A stretch of DNA of 64,000 nt from JAVBPP01 sp031549535 (GTDB taxonomy: Bacteria; Bacillota; Clostridia; Oscillospirales; Acutalibacteraceae): contig JAVBPP010000052.1 of the NCBI GenBank assembly GCA_031549535.1, forward strand, positions 9,938 through 73,937. The letters run 5' to 3'. The notes under the pieces are model-generated. The model ran no database searches. It had not been told where the DNA came from and saw only the letters and a program-made list of their open reading frames with translations. Both the position numbers and the translations under genes were made by a program. Below are positions 49,625 to 58,009 of this stretch, one piece after another (positions within the stretch are counted from its first letter, which is position 1; each line of letters starts with the position of its first letter).

Positions 49625-51415
49625 TCAGACCTTGAAAACCGCTTTCGTGCGCTTACAGGCTTCCTCACAGGCGCCGCACTTAATGCATTTTTCGGTGTCA
49701 ATCACATGCTTAACCTTGGGTGCGCCTGTGATTGCGCCGACAGGGCAGGCTCTGGCGCAAAGGGTGCAGCCAATGCACTTGTCCGGGTCAATCCAGTAAT
49801 TGAGCAGTGCCTTGCACACGCCCGCGGGGCAGGTTTTCTTTTCCACATGCGCAAGATATTCCTCGCGGAAAAACTTCAAGGTTGCAAGCACAGGGTTGGG
49901 CGCTGTCTGCCCAAGGCCGCACAGTGAATTTTCCTTCACATGGTAGGCCAGCTCTTCCAGCTTGTCGATATCGGCCAAGCTGCCGTTGCCGGCGATAATC
50001 TTGTCCAAAATCTCCAGCATGCGCTTGGTGCCAATGCGGCAGGGGGAGCATTTACCGCAGGATTCATCCACCGTAAAGTCTAAGAAGAAACGGGCGATGT
50101 CTACCATGCAGTTGTCTTCGTCCATAACAATCAAGCCGCCGGAACCCATCATGCAGCCGATGGCCGTCAAATTGTCATAGTCAATTGCGGTATCCAGCAG
50201 AGAGGCGGGGATACAGCCGCCGGAGGGGCCGCCGGTTTGCGCGGCCTTAAACTTTTTGCCATTCGGAATGCCGCCGCCGATTTCCTCCACGATTTCACGC
50301 AGCGTGGTGCCCATGGGCACTTCCACCAGGCCGGTGTTTTTAATGTTGCCGCCCAGGGCGAACACCTTGGTGCCCTTGGAGCGTTCCGTGCCGAAGGAGG
50401 AAAACCACTGTGCACCGTTGAGCATAATCTGCGGCACGTTGGAAAAGGTTTCTACGTTGTTTTCCGTGGTAGGCATACCGAACAGACCCTTTTGCGCCGG
50501 ATAAGGCGGGCGGGGACGGGGCTCGCCGCGGTTGCCCTCGATGGAAGTCATCAAAGCCGTTTCCTCGCCGCAGACAAAGGCGCCTGCGCCCAAACGGACA
50601 TGTAAATCAAAGTCAAAACCGCTCTCAAAGATATTCTTGCCCAAAAAGCCGTATTCTTTCGCGGTTTCAATCGCAATTTCTAAACGCTTAACCGCAATGG
50701 GGTATTCCGCGCGTACATAGATGTAGCCTTCCGTGGCGCCGGTGGCATAGCCGCAGATGGTCATTGCTTCCACGATGCAGTGCGGATCGCCTTCCAAAAC
50801 GGAACGGTCCATAAACGCGCCGGGGTCGCCCTCGTCCGCGTTGCAGACAACGTATTTTTGCGGGGCGTCAAACTTGGTAGTAAACTCCCACTTCATGCCC
50901 GTGGGAAAGCCGCCGCCGCCTCTGCCGCGCAGGCCGGAATCTTTCATGACCTGAATAACATCCTGCGGTTTCATCTCGGTCAAACATTTTGCCAGCGCCT
51001 GATAGCCGTCCAGCGCTATGTATTCTTCAATACTCTCCGGATTGATTACACCGCAGTTGCGCAGGGCAACGCGCTTTTGTTTTTTATAAAAGTCCGTTTC
51101 GCCGAGGGACTTCACCGCATCGGCGTCCACTGTCTCATCATATAGCAGGCGTTTAACAATGCGCCCCTTCAGCAGATGCTCTTCTACGATTTCGGAAACG
51201 TCATCTACCTTAACCTCGCTGTAAAAACAGCCCTCGGGGTAAACAATAACAATCGGGCCAAGCGCACACAGGCCGAAGCAGCCTGTGCGGATAACCGCAA
51301 TTTCATCCTTCAGCCCTTTTTCGGCGATGGTTTCCTCAAAGCGTTTGATAATGCCCTCGCTGTTGGACGAGGTGCAGCCGGTACCGCCGCACACTAACAC
51401 ATGGGATCGAAACAT
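49625..51415 (-). CDS. NuoF-like flavoprotein subunit of the hydrogenase (HndC/HydB)
   Basis: A 596-residue NADH-binding subunit. A thioredoxin-like 2Fe-2S domain (about 8-90, CGGTGCTSS and CFGLCALGP) is followed by the FMN/NADH domain (RGRGGGGFPTGMKW, NADEGDPGAFMDR) and a 4Fe-4S motif (CGKCSPCRIG). Two C-terminal ferredoxin motifs (CIGCTLCARACP, CIKCGACEEACK) complete it. It passes electrons between NADH, FMN and ferredoxin, and is the site where bifurcation is thought to occur. It lies between the 2Fe-2S protein gene and hydA. Confidence 0.94.
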   Translation of the reverse strand: MFRSHVLVCGGTGCTSSNSEGIIKRFEETIAEKGLKDEIAVIRTGCFGLCALGPIVIVYPEGCFYSEVKVDDVSEIVEEHLLKGRIVKRLLYDETVDADAVKSLGETDFYKKQKRVALRNCGVINPESIEEYIALDGYQALAKCLTEMKPQDVIQVMKDSGLRGRGGGGFPTGMKWEFTTKFDAPQKYVVCNADEGDPGAFMDRSVLEGDPHCIVEAMTICGYATGATEGYIYVRAEYPIAVKRLEIAIETAKEYGFLGKNIFESGFDFDLHVRLGAGAFVCGEETALMTSIEGNRGEPRPRPPYPAQKGLFGMPTTENNVETFSNVPQIMLNGAQWFSSFGTERSKGTKVFALGGNIKNTGLVEVPMGTTLREIVEEIGGGIPNGKKFKAAQTGGPSGGCIPASLLDTAIDYDNLTAIGCMMGSGGLIVMDEDNCMVDIARFFLDFTVDESCGKCSPCRIGTKRMLEILDKIIAGNGSLADIDKLEELAYHVKENSLCGLGQTAPNPVLATLKFFREEYLAHVEKKTCPAGVCKALLNYWIDPDKCIGCTLCARACPVGAITGAPKVKHVIDTEKCIKCGACEEACKRTKAVFKV

Positions 51416-51433
51416 AGTTGTATTCCCTCCAAT

Positions 51434-51805
51434 TTATTTCGCGATTGCGCCGACGGTAAATTCTTTCACGGGCTTGCCGTTCACCAGGTGTTCGCTCACA
51501 ACACGGCCGACCATCTCTTCCGTCATTTTCACATAGGTCACTTTCTCTTTGCCCGGCTCCAAAACCTCCACAATCGGCTCATACTGGCACATGCCGATGC
51601 AGCCGGTTTGGGAAACGACAACATTCGTCAGCTGGCGGCGCGCCGTCTCTTGCACAAAGGCGTTTAAAACCGGGCGCGCGCCGGCGGCAATGCCGCAGGT
51701 CGCCATGCCGATGACAACGCGTGTTACCTCGCTGTTATCCTCCCGCAGGGTCATGGTGGCTTTCGCCTTGTCGCGTAATGCGTTTAATTCCGCTAATGAT
51801 TTCAT
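51434..51805 (-). CDS. 2Fe-2S thioredoxin-like ferredoxin subunit (HndB-like)
   Basis: A 123-residue thioredoxin-fold ferredoxin with four likely ligands in ATCGIAAGA and QTGCIGMCQYEP. HndB-type proteins accompany NADP/NAD-linked hydrogenases as a small electron-transfer subunit. Its ATG overlaps the stop of the ATPase gene (ATGA), so the two are translationally coupled. The first Cys motif is shorter than in NuoE-like proteins. Confidence 0.88.
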   Translation of the reverse strand: MKSLAELNALRDKAKATMTLREDNSEVTRVVIGMATCGIAAGARPVLNAFVQETARRQLTNVVVSQTGCIGMCQYEPIVEVLEPGKEKVTYVKMTEEMVGRVVSEHLVNGKPVKEFTVGAIAK

Positions 51806-52356
51806 AATATTGTGTTCCTTTCTAGGGTTTGAATGTTTTCATTCAGATATTCCAGCAGCCATGCGGCGATATCCGGTTCGCTGAAGGGCACACCGTCCAA
51901 CATTTCCCGCAGCTGCGCGGTGTCGAGCGTAAAGCTGTTTCCGTCCACCGTGTGGGTGTAAAGAAAATCCCGCTCGCAATTCATGGTAATCAGGGCTTGC
52001 ACGGTGGATGCCATGTCGCCCAGAGGGGCGCAGTCCAAATGATTGGTGTGAAACAGCGCCCGCGTCGTTGTGCCCTCGCCCGGCGCGGATTGTATGGAGA
52101 AGCTCCCGCCTGTTTGCTCCGCCGCCAATTGAAACAGGGAGACTCCCAGCCCAATTTTTCGTGTTTCCCGCGTGGTAAAAAACGGGTCACATACCCTTGC
52201 CAGCTGTTCTTCGCTCATGCCACAGCCGTTATCGGCAACGGTAATCTCCAGGGTATGGACGGCGCTGTCCTCACAAAGCGTGATGCGGGTTAGCTTTGCG
52301 TTTGCGCGAATCGAGTTCTGCGCAATGTCCAGTACATGCAAGGATAATTCCCTCAT
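51802..52356 (-). CDS. GHKL ATPase in the hydrogenase operon
   Basis: A 184-residue histidine-kinase-like ATPase. The N box is LDIAQNSIRANAK (about 9-21), G1 is DNGCGMSEEQL, G2 is GLGVSLFQLAAEQTGG, and it has no phospho-acceptor domain. A C-terminal region of about 75 residues follows the ATPase fold. The start overlaps the NuoE-like stop and its stop overlaps the ferredoxin start, both as ATGA, so it is translated in step with hydrogenase subunits. Such genes recur in clostridial hydrogenase operons with no known role; regulation by serine phosphorylation is a guess. A second GHKL gene is in the sensory hydrogenase operon. Confidence 0.85.
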   Translation of the reverse strand: MRELSLHVLDIAQNSIRANAKLTRITLCEDSAVHTLEITVADNGCGMSEEQLARVCDPFFTTRETRKIGLGVSLFQLAAEQTGGSFSIQSAPGEGTTTRALFHTNHLDCAPLGDMASTVQALITMNCERDFLYTHTVDGNSFTLDTAQLREMLDGVPFSEPDIAAWLLEYLNENIQTLERNTIL

Positions 52357-52859
52357 GCCTCGTCTGTTTGATATTTTGCAAGGATGCCGGGGATTTCGTT
52401 GACAGTAAGCTTCCCGTAAACATCGTCGTTCACCGTCATCACCGGGGCAAGGCCGCAGGCGCCGATGCAGCGGCAGGCCTCCACAGAAAAGCGCCCGTCC
52501 GCGGTGCATTCATCCGCCGCAATGCCAAGGATCTCGCTCACCTTATCCAAAATTTCATGCGCACCCTTTACGTAGCACGCGGTGCCAAGGCAGATGGAGA
52601 CATTGTACTTGCCCTTGGGGGAGAGCGCAAACTGCGCATAAAAGGTTGAGACTCCGTAGACTTTCTCCAGGGGGATATCCATGCCGTCGGCTATCATAAC
52701 CTGCACCTCGAAGGGCAGATAGCCGTAAATGGCCTGTGCCTTTTGCATCACGTGCATGAGCATACTGTTGTCACCCTTATTTTCTGCGATGACAGTTTGC
52801 AGCTCTGCCGCCTGCTCCGGCGTCCCCTGAAACGGAATTTTGCTGATTTTTTTGAGCAT
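52353..52859 (-). CDS. NuoE-like 2Fe-2S subunit of the hydrogenase (HndA/HydC)
   Basis: A 168-residue NuoE-type protein. A helical N-terminal part (about 1-75) precedes the thioredoxin-like domain with 2Fe-2S ligands in CLGTACYVKGA and CRCIGACGLAP. It feeds electrons between the NuoF-like subunit and the hydrogenase. It is the first gene of the leftward operon nuoE-like, GHKL ATPase, HndB-like, NuoF-like, hydA. GGAGGA precedes the start. A -10-like TATACT lies in the upstream region but a matching -35 is weak. Confidence 0.93.
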   Translation of the reverse strand: MLKKISKIPFQGTPEQAAELQTVIAENKGDNSMLMHVMQKAQAIYGYLPFEVQVMIADGMDIPLEKVYGVSTFYAQFALSPKGKYNVSICLGTACYVKGAHEILDKVSEILGIAADECTADGRFSVEACRCIGACGLAPVMTVNDDVYGKLTVNEIPGILAKYQTDEA

Positions 52860-52987
52860 ACAGCCGTTCCTCCTAAACTCTTGTTCCAGTTATTTGCAAG
52901 AAAAACAACATATCCATGCTGTTTTTCGCACTTGTCATCAGTATATCATAACGCAAAAAAAAAAGAAACATTTATTTTGCGAAAATC

Positions 52988-53004
52988 GACAGAAAATTTC
53001 TGTC
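52988..53004. promoter_or_regulatory. Perfect dyad in the region between the hydrogenase and second feo operons
   Basis: GACAGAAA-A-TTTCTGTC, with 8-base arms around one base, lies in the 258-base divergent gap. It does not resemble the feo dyads or a Rex site. It may be an operator for the hydrogenase operon. The rest of the gap holds an A-tract and the feo promoter. Confidence 0.45.
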
Positions 53005-53050
53005 AGTTTTGGCAAGTAACACAAATGAAAAACTCAAAACAAGCTGTATC

Positions 53051-53080
53051 TTGACAAGAGCGGAGTGAAACCAATATAAT
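53051..53080 (+). promoter_or_regulatory. Consensus sigma-A promoter of the second feo operon
   Basis: TTGACA (53051-53056) and TATAAT (53075-53080) with an 18-base spacer. Both hexamers are perfect matches. Confidence 0.85.
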
Positions 53081-53083
53081 GGA

Positions 53084-53103
53084 GTTAGCAATGGATAACT
53101 AAC
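53084..53103. promoter_or_regulatory. Operator-like dyad of the second feo operon
   Basis: GTTAGCAATGGATAAC (53084-53099) followed by TAAC. It shares GTTAGCA-N5-TAAC with the three dyads of the first feo operon but its right arm is imperfect. It lies 3 bases after the -10 element, where a repressor would block initiation. Confidence 0.55.
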
Positions 53104-53117
53104 CGATGGAGGCAGTC

Positions 53118-53348
53118 ATGCAAAAAACCGTGGATAAAATGAAGCCGCGTGAGCGGGGTGTGGTTACGGCTCTGGGGGATTCCGGTGCGCTGCGCAGGCA
53201 TATTATTGATATGGGCATAACGCCCGGCGCGGTGATTATCATGCGCAAGGCGGCGCCTTTGGGCGATCCGCTGGAAATCAATGTGCGCGGTTACGAACTC
53301 AGCCTGCGCAAGAGTGAGGCGCAGACCATTACAGTGGAGTGTGAATAA
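53118..53348 (+). CDS. feoA: FeoA-domain protein of the second feo locus
   Basis: A 76-residue FeoA protein with RRHIIDMGITPGAVI and GDPLEINVRGYELSLRK, closely matching the FeoA encoded at 47199. ATG 53118 is chosen because GGAGG lies 5 bases before it; the ATG at 53106 has no ribosome binding site. It is followed after 5 bases by feoB. Confidence 0.93.
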   Translation: MQKTVDKMKPRERGVVTALGDSGALRRHIIDMGITPGAVIIMRKAAPLGDPLEINVRGYELSLRKSEAQTITVECE

Positions 53349-53353
53349 AAGCT

Positions 53354-55408
53354 ATGGGTTTACGCTATGCGCTGGCAGGCAATCCGAACTCCGGGAAAAC
53401 AACGCTGTTCAACGCGCTGACCGGCTCCAACCAATATGTGGGCAACTGGCCGGGTGTTACCGTGGAGAAAAAAGAGGGCAGACTGCGGGACGGCAAAGAG
53501 GAGATTACTCTGGTTGATTTGCCGGGGATTTATTCCCTGTCTCCCTATTCCATGGAAGAGCTGGTAACGCGGAATTATATTTTAAATGAAAAGCCGGATT
53601 TGCTCATCAACATTGTGGATGCAACCAATTTGGAGCGGAACCTCTACCTCAGCTTGCAGCTTTCGGAGCTGGGTATGCCGATGGTGATTGCCCTGAATAT
53701 GATGGATGTGGTGCAAAAACAGGGGGATCATCTGGATGTGCCGCTGCTGGAGAACCTGACGGGCTTTCGCATTGTGCCCATCAGCGCGGCGAAAGGGGAG
53801 GGCATCCCCAAGCTGCTGCGGGCGGCGGAGCATGAGCTACTTCACGCGGGCAATTCCAGGCATATTGACCGCCATGTGAACGCGGGTGCCCCCGCAATTT
53901 ATACGGGCAAGCTAAAAACGCTCATTGACAGCACACAGGGGTTGATTGCGCAGCGCTGCGAAGAGAGGCGGATTCCGCCGCGCTGGGCGGCGGTTAAGCT
54001 CGCGGAGGGCGATGCCCCCACGCGGGAGGAGCTGCAGCTGGACAGTGCCACATTGGAATACATAGAGTTGATGGTGCAGGCGACACAAACACAGAGCCTG
54101 GACCGCGAGGTGCTCGTGGCGGACCAAAAATTCCGCTATATCTGCTCCGTGCGCGATAAGGTGCTCACGCGGAAAAAGGAGCAGGGCAGCTTTACGGTTT
54201 CGGATAAAATTGACCGGATTGTGACCAATCGTTTTTTTGCCATTCCGCTGTTCGCGCTGGTGATGCTGCTGGTGTTTTACCTCACGTTCGGCGCACTCGG
54301 CGGCAGGCTGGTGGATTTGGTGGACGGACTGATTAACGTGCAGTTTGCCGGGTTGGTGCGGCAGGTATTGATCGACTGGGGCACGGCAGCCTGGCTGACC
54401 GGCCTGGTTTGTGACGGTGTGCTGGCCGGCTTGGGCGCGGTGCTCTCCTTTCTGCCCCAGATTGCGCTGCTGTTTTTGTTTTTATCTGTTTTGGAGGACA
54501 GCGGCTACATGGCGCGAGGCGCGTTTATTATGGACAGGGCGCTGCACTCCATCGGTCTTTCCGGAAAGTCCTTTGTGCCCATGCTCATGGGCTTTGGCTG
54601 CTCTGTGCCTGCGTTGATGGCAACGCGCTCTCTTGCCAACGAAAAAGACCGCAGGCTGACCGTGATGCTGGTGCCGTTCATGTCCTGCAGCGCGAAAATG
54701 CCGGTGTATGCCTTGGTTATCCCTGCGATTTTTGCGGCAAACCGGGGGGTGGTTGTGTTTTCGCTGTATGCACTGGGCATTGCAGTGGCCATTGTCAGCG
54801 CGTTTATTTTGCAAAAAACCGTGCTGCGCGGCGGGCATTCCTCCTTTGTGATGGAATTGCCGCCCTATCGCCTGCCAACCTTCAAAACCCTGCGCTTGCA
54901 TCTGTGGGAAAAGCTGCGGGACTTTTTGACCAAGGCGGGCACGGTACTGCTGCTTGCCAGTGTTCTCATTTGGGCGCTGCAATACTTTAATATGCATCTG
55001 CAGCCCGTCGCGGACAGCGCGGACAGCATCCTCGCCTCCATCGGCAAAGGTATCGCGCCGTTGTTTCGCCCCCTGGGCTTTGGGGACTGGAAAAGCTCCG
55101 TTGCCATGGTGAGCGGACTGATTGCAAGGGAATCCATTGTCAGCACCCTGGGCATTCTCTACGGCACGGGCGGGGAGGCGGCGAGCGGGTTGACGCAGCT
55201 GCTCAATCAAGTGTTTACACCGCCCGCAGGCTACGCGTTTTTGACCTTCTCCCTGCTGTTTATCCCCTGCGTTGCGGCGATAGCGGCCATCCGGCGGGAG
55301 ATGCGAAGCGCAAAATGGACGGCATTTGCCCTGGGTTTTCAAACCGTTATGGCCTGGCTGGTCAGCTTTTTGGTGTTTCAAATCGGCAACATTATCTATC
55401 ATGTTTGA
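53354..55408 (+). CDS. feoB: Ferrous iron transporter FeoB, short form
   Basis: A 684-residue Fe2+ transporter. The G domain is very similar to that of the first FeoB (GNPNSGKTTLFNALTGSN in both; DLPG; NMMD). A helical GDI-like linker (about 160-270) is followed by two Gate domains and about nine or ten helices. The long Ala/Glu-rich outer insertion of the first FeoB is absent, and its core motif reads FGCSVPA where the first has TGCGVPG. The two may differ in affinity or metal preference (Fe2+ or Mn2+), which is inference. It shares an operon with feoA. Confidence 0.94.
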   Translation: MGLRYALAGNPNSGKTTLFNALTGSNQYVGNWPGVTVEKKEGRLRDGKEEITLVDLPGIYSLSPYSMEELVTRNYILNEKPDLLINIVDATNLERNLYLSLQLSELGMPMVIALNMMDVVQKQGDHLDVPLLENLTGFRIVPISAAKGEGIPKLLRAAEHELLHAGNSRHIDRHVNAGAPAIYTGKLKTLIDSTQGLIAQRCEERRIPPRWAAVKLAEGDAPTREELQLDSATLEYIELMVQATQTQSLDREVLVADQKFRYICSVRDKVLTRKKEQGSFTVSDKIDRIVTNRFFAIPLFALVMLLVFYLTFGALGGRLVDLVDGLINVQFAGLVRQVLIDWGTAAWLTGLVCDGVLAGLGAVLSFLPQIALLFLFLSVLEDSGYMARGAFIMDRALHSIGLSGKSFVPMLMGFGCSVPALMATRSLANEKDRRLTVMLVPFMSCSAKMPVYALVIPAIFAANRGVVVFSLYALGIAVAIVSAFILQKTVLRGGHSSFVMELPPYRLPTFKTLRLHLWEKLRDFLTKAGTVLLLASVLIWALQYFNMHLQPVADSADSILASIGKGIAPLFRPLGFGDWKSSVAMVSGLIARESIVSTLGILYGTGGEAASGLTQLLNQVFTPPAGYAFLTFSLLFIPCVAAIAAIRREMRSAKWTAFALGFQTVMAWLVSFLVFQIGNIIYHV

Positions 55409-55421
55409 TTGGGGAGTCACA

Positions 55422-56585
55422 ATGGAGCGGTATGACCTGGCAATAGTCGGCGCTTGTGCGGCGGGTATCACCGCCGCGATTCAGGCCGCGCGGCACTATC
55501 CGGAGCGACGGATTATTTTGCTTGAGCGGCTGCCCCGCATCGGGAAAAAATTGCTTGCCACCGGGAACGGGCGCTGCAACCTCTCCAACATTGCCTGCGA
55601 TTCGCATTGCTATCACGCAGGGGCGTTTACAGCCCCGGCACTACAGCGTTTTCCGCCGGGAGAGACCCTTGCGTTTTTTCGTTCCCTTGGCTTGCTTTGT
55701 TATCAAGACAGCGCAGGACGCATCTATCCCATGAGCAACACGGCTTCCGGGGTGCTGGACACCCTGCGCGCCGGGCTGGAGCGCAGCGGAGTGGAACTTC
55801 GCTGTGATACGCCGGTGGAGCGCGTGCAACAAACGGAGCAGGGTTTTGTTATAAACGATTCCATTGCTGCCGAAAAACTGATTCTCGCCACCGGGGGAAA
55901 GGCCGCCCCGGCGCAGGGCTCCAACGGCAGCGGATATGCCCTGCTGCGTGCGCTGGATCACAGCGTTACGCCTCTCACCCCAGCGCTGGTTTCCCTCACG
56001 GCACCGCAGGAGCAGACAAAGGCGCTCGCGGGGCTGCGCGTACACGATGCGGTGTTGCGCGATGGAGAAAACCGCGTGCGCGGGGAGATACTGTTCACCG
56101 CCGGGGGGCTTTCCGGCATCGCGGCCATGGATATGAGCCGGTTCTTGGAGCGCTTTCCCTGTGAGTTGGAGCTGGATTTGCTGCCCGCGCTGACGCAGGA
56201 GGAGCTGCGGGAGCACACCCTGCAGTGCGCGGCGCTGCCTGTGGAGCTTGTGTTGACCGGCCTGCTGCCCAAAATGGTGGGCCATGCCGTTTGCCGGGCT
56301 GCCGGGATTACACCGGGGCAGGAGGTTGGCGAAGCGCAGTGGGAACGCATCTGTTACAGCGCAAAACATTTTCCGTTGCAAATCACGGGCACCAGGGGTT
56401 TTGAGAACGCCCAAATTACGCGCGGCGGCGCGGCGCTGGCGGAATTTGACGCGGAAACGCTGGCGTCCCGCCACTGCCCGGGTCTATACTGTGCGGGCGA
56501 GCTGCTGGACGTGGACGGTGCCTGCGGCGGATACAACCTGCAATGGGCGTGGAGCTCCGGCTTATTGGCCGGTTTGCTGCTCTGA
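55422..56585 (+). CDS. HI0933-family flavoprotein (NAD(P)/FAD-dependent oxidoreductase)
   Basis: A 387-residue FAD-binding protein of the HI0933/YhiN family. The dinucleotide fold is VGACAAGITAA near the start, where most proteins have GxGxxG; here the second Gly is Cys. LATGNGRCNLSN is the family hallmark (about 45-56), and the closing motif is CGGYNLQWAWSSG. ATG 55422 has GGGGAG upstream, 14 bases after feoB. Substrates are not established for the family. Co-transcription with feoAB is possible, and a hairpin follows it. Confidence 0.88.
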   Translation: MERYDLAIVGACAAGITAAIQAARHYPERRIILLERLPRIGKKLLATGNGRCNLSNIACDSHCYHAGAFTAPALQRFPPGETLAFFRSLGLLCYQDSAGRIYPMSNTASGVLDTLRAGLERSGVELRCDTPVERVQQTEQGFVINDSIAAEKLILATGGKAAPAQGSNGSGYALLRALDHSVTPLTPALVSLTAPQEQTKALAGLRVHDAVLRDGENRVRGEILFTAGGLSGIAAMDMSRFLERFPCELELDLLPALTQEELREHTLQCAALPVELVLTGLLPKMVGHAVCRAAGITPGQEVGEAQWERICYSAKHFPLQITGTRGFENAQITRGGAALAEFDAETLASRHCPGLYCAGELLDVDGACGGYNLQWAWSSGLLAGLLL

Positions 56586-56620
56586 ATTTATAGAACCTCG
56601 CACAATCCACAAGAAAAGTG

Positions 56621-56669
56621 CCCGCTGCCCTGCGAATTTTTCCGGCACGGAAATTGACAGGGCAGCGGG
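56621..56669. terminator. Hairpin after the flavoprotein gene, overlapping the next promoter
   Basis: CCCGCTGCCCTG (56621-56632) pairs perfectly with CAGGGCAGCGGG (56658-56669) around a 25-base loop that itself contains TTTCC-GGCAC-GGAAA. There is no clear T-tract, so termination may be weak. The right arm falls within the spacer of the promoter at 56654-56682. Confidence 0.5.
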
Positions 56670-56682
56670 ATTCGTATACAAT
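56654..56682 (+). promoter_or_regulatory. Consensus sigma-A promoter of the DUF1015 gene
   Basis: TTGACA (56654-56659) and TACAAT (56677-56682) with a 17-base spacer, 31 bases upstream of the start codon. Confidence 0.8.
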
Positions 56683-56713
56683 ATTCCTAATACGGGGTAA
56701 AGGAGTTAAGAAA

Positions 56714-57973
56714 ATGGCAATTTTTCGACCCTTCCGTGCGGTGCGTCCGCAGCCGCAGTACGCCGCGCAGGTGGCGGCGCTGCCTTATGATGTGATGAGC
56801 TCTGAGGAAGCGCGTACCATGGTGCAGGGCAAGGAATATTCCTTTTTGCATGTGGACAAGGCGGAGATTGACCTGCCGGAGGATACCGACCTTTACAGCG
56901 ACGCGGTATATCAAAAAGCGCGGGAAAACATGCGCAGGCTCGGCAAGGATAAAATCTGCCGCCGCGACGCGCAGGCGAATTTTTATATTTACCGCCAGGT
57001 GATGAACGGCCGGAGCCAAACGGGGCTTGTTGGCTGCGCATCTATTGACGATTACCTCAATCAAGTTGTCAAAAAACACGAAAAAACCCGCGCAGACAAG
57101 GAGGAGGATCGCATCCGCCATGTGGATACGCTGGACGCGAACACCGGCCCCATCTTTCTTTGCTACCGCAGTAAGCCGGAGCTTTCCGCGCTGATGACAG
57201 CTTGGATGAACGCCAATGCGCCGGTGTATAACTTTTATTCCGAGCAGGGTGTGCAACAGACGGTATGGGTTGTGAATGACCCGCAGGTTATTACGCAGCT
57301 GCAAGCGCTGTTCGGCGATGTGGAAAGCCTGTATATCGCAGACGGACATCACCGTGCGGCCTCGGCTGTTAAGGTGGGGCTTCGGCGGCGGGAGGCGACC
57401 CCGGGCTATACCGGGGAGGAAGAGTTTAATTATTTCCTCGCGGTCGCCTTTGCGCAGGAAGAACTGAAGATATTGGATTACAACCGCTTGGTGCGGGATT
57501 TGAATAACATGACGCCGGACGCGTTTTTGGAGCGCCTGACCCTAAGCTTTTCCGTGGAGCTTATCGGCAGCACGGAGCCGTATACCCCCAAGCAGCCGCA
57601 TACTTTTGGTATGTACTTGAAGGGCAAATGGTATTGCTTGACGGCAAAGCCCGGCAGCTTTCCGGAAAACGACCCTGTCGGCTCCCTGGATGTCTCCATT
57701 CTGCAAAACAACCTCATTGCGCCGGTTTTGGGCATTACGGACCCGCGCACGGATAAGCGCATTGATTTTGTCGGCGGAATCCGGGGGTTACGGGAGCTGG
57801 AGCGCCGTGTGAACAGTGACATGGCGGTTGCCTTTGCCATGTATCCCACCACGCTGACGGAGCTGATGGATATCGCGGACGCCGGAGAGATTATGCCGCC
57901 GAAATCTACGTGGTTTGAGCCAAAGCTGCTCAGCGGATTGTTCATTCATGAATTGAGCCTTCCTCAAAAGTAA
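56714..57973 (+). CDS. DUF1015-family protein
   Basis: A 419-residue soluble protein of the DUF1015 family, opening IFRPFRAVRPQPQYAAQVAALPYDV, quoted here in outline only. Other conserved parts are YIADGHHRAASAV (about 212-224, a His-rich ParB-like motif), YFLAVAF and GIRGLRELERRV near the end. Members are widespread in anaerobes, often next to serine and threonine biosynthesis genes, but no activity is established; the DGHHR motif recalls free-serine kinase SerK. GGAG precedes ATG 56714, and it has its own promoter. Confidence 0.88.
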   Translation: MAIFRPFRAVRPQPQYAAQVAALPYDVMSSEEARTMVQGKEYSFLHVDKAEIDLPEDTDLYSDAVYQKARENMRRLGKDKICRRDAQANFYIYRQVMNGRSQTGLVGCASIDDYLNQVVKKHEKTRADKEEDRIRHVDTLDANTGPIFLCYRSKPELSALMTAWMNANAPVYNFYSEQGVQQTVWVVNDPQVITQLQALFGDVESLYIADGHHRAASAVKVGLRRREATPGYTGEEEFNYFLAVAFAQEELKILDYNRLVRDLNNMTPDAFLERLTLSFSVELIGSTEPYTPKQPHTFGMYLKGKWYCLTAKPGSFPENDPVGSLDVSILQNNLIAPVLGITDPRTDKRIDFVGGIRGLRELERRVNSDMAVAFAMYPTTLTELMDIADAGEIMPPKSTWFEPKLLSGLFIHELSLPQK

Positions 57974-58009
57974 TATGAATTCTGTGCTATGAGAAACAGG
58001 GGGATTTAT

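Noticed and set aside
52750..52755. CACGTG core that might be a second parS
   Set aside because: The flanks (TTGCAT and CATGAG) do not match the TGTT/AACA outer parts of parS, and the site is inside the NuoE-like gene.
54482..55471. 329-codon open frame opposite the second feoB
   Set aside because: It is antisense to conserved membrane helices of FeoB and has no family features.
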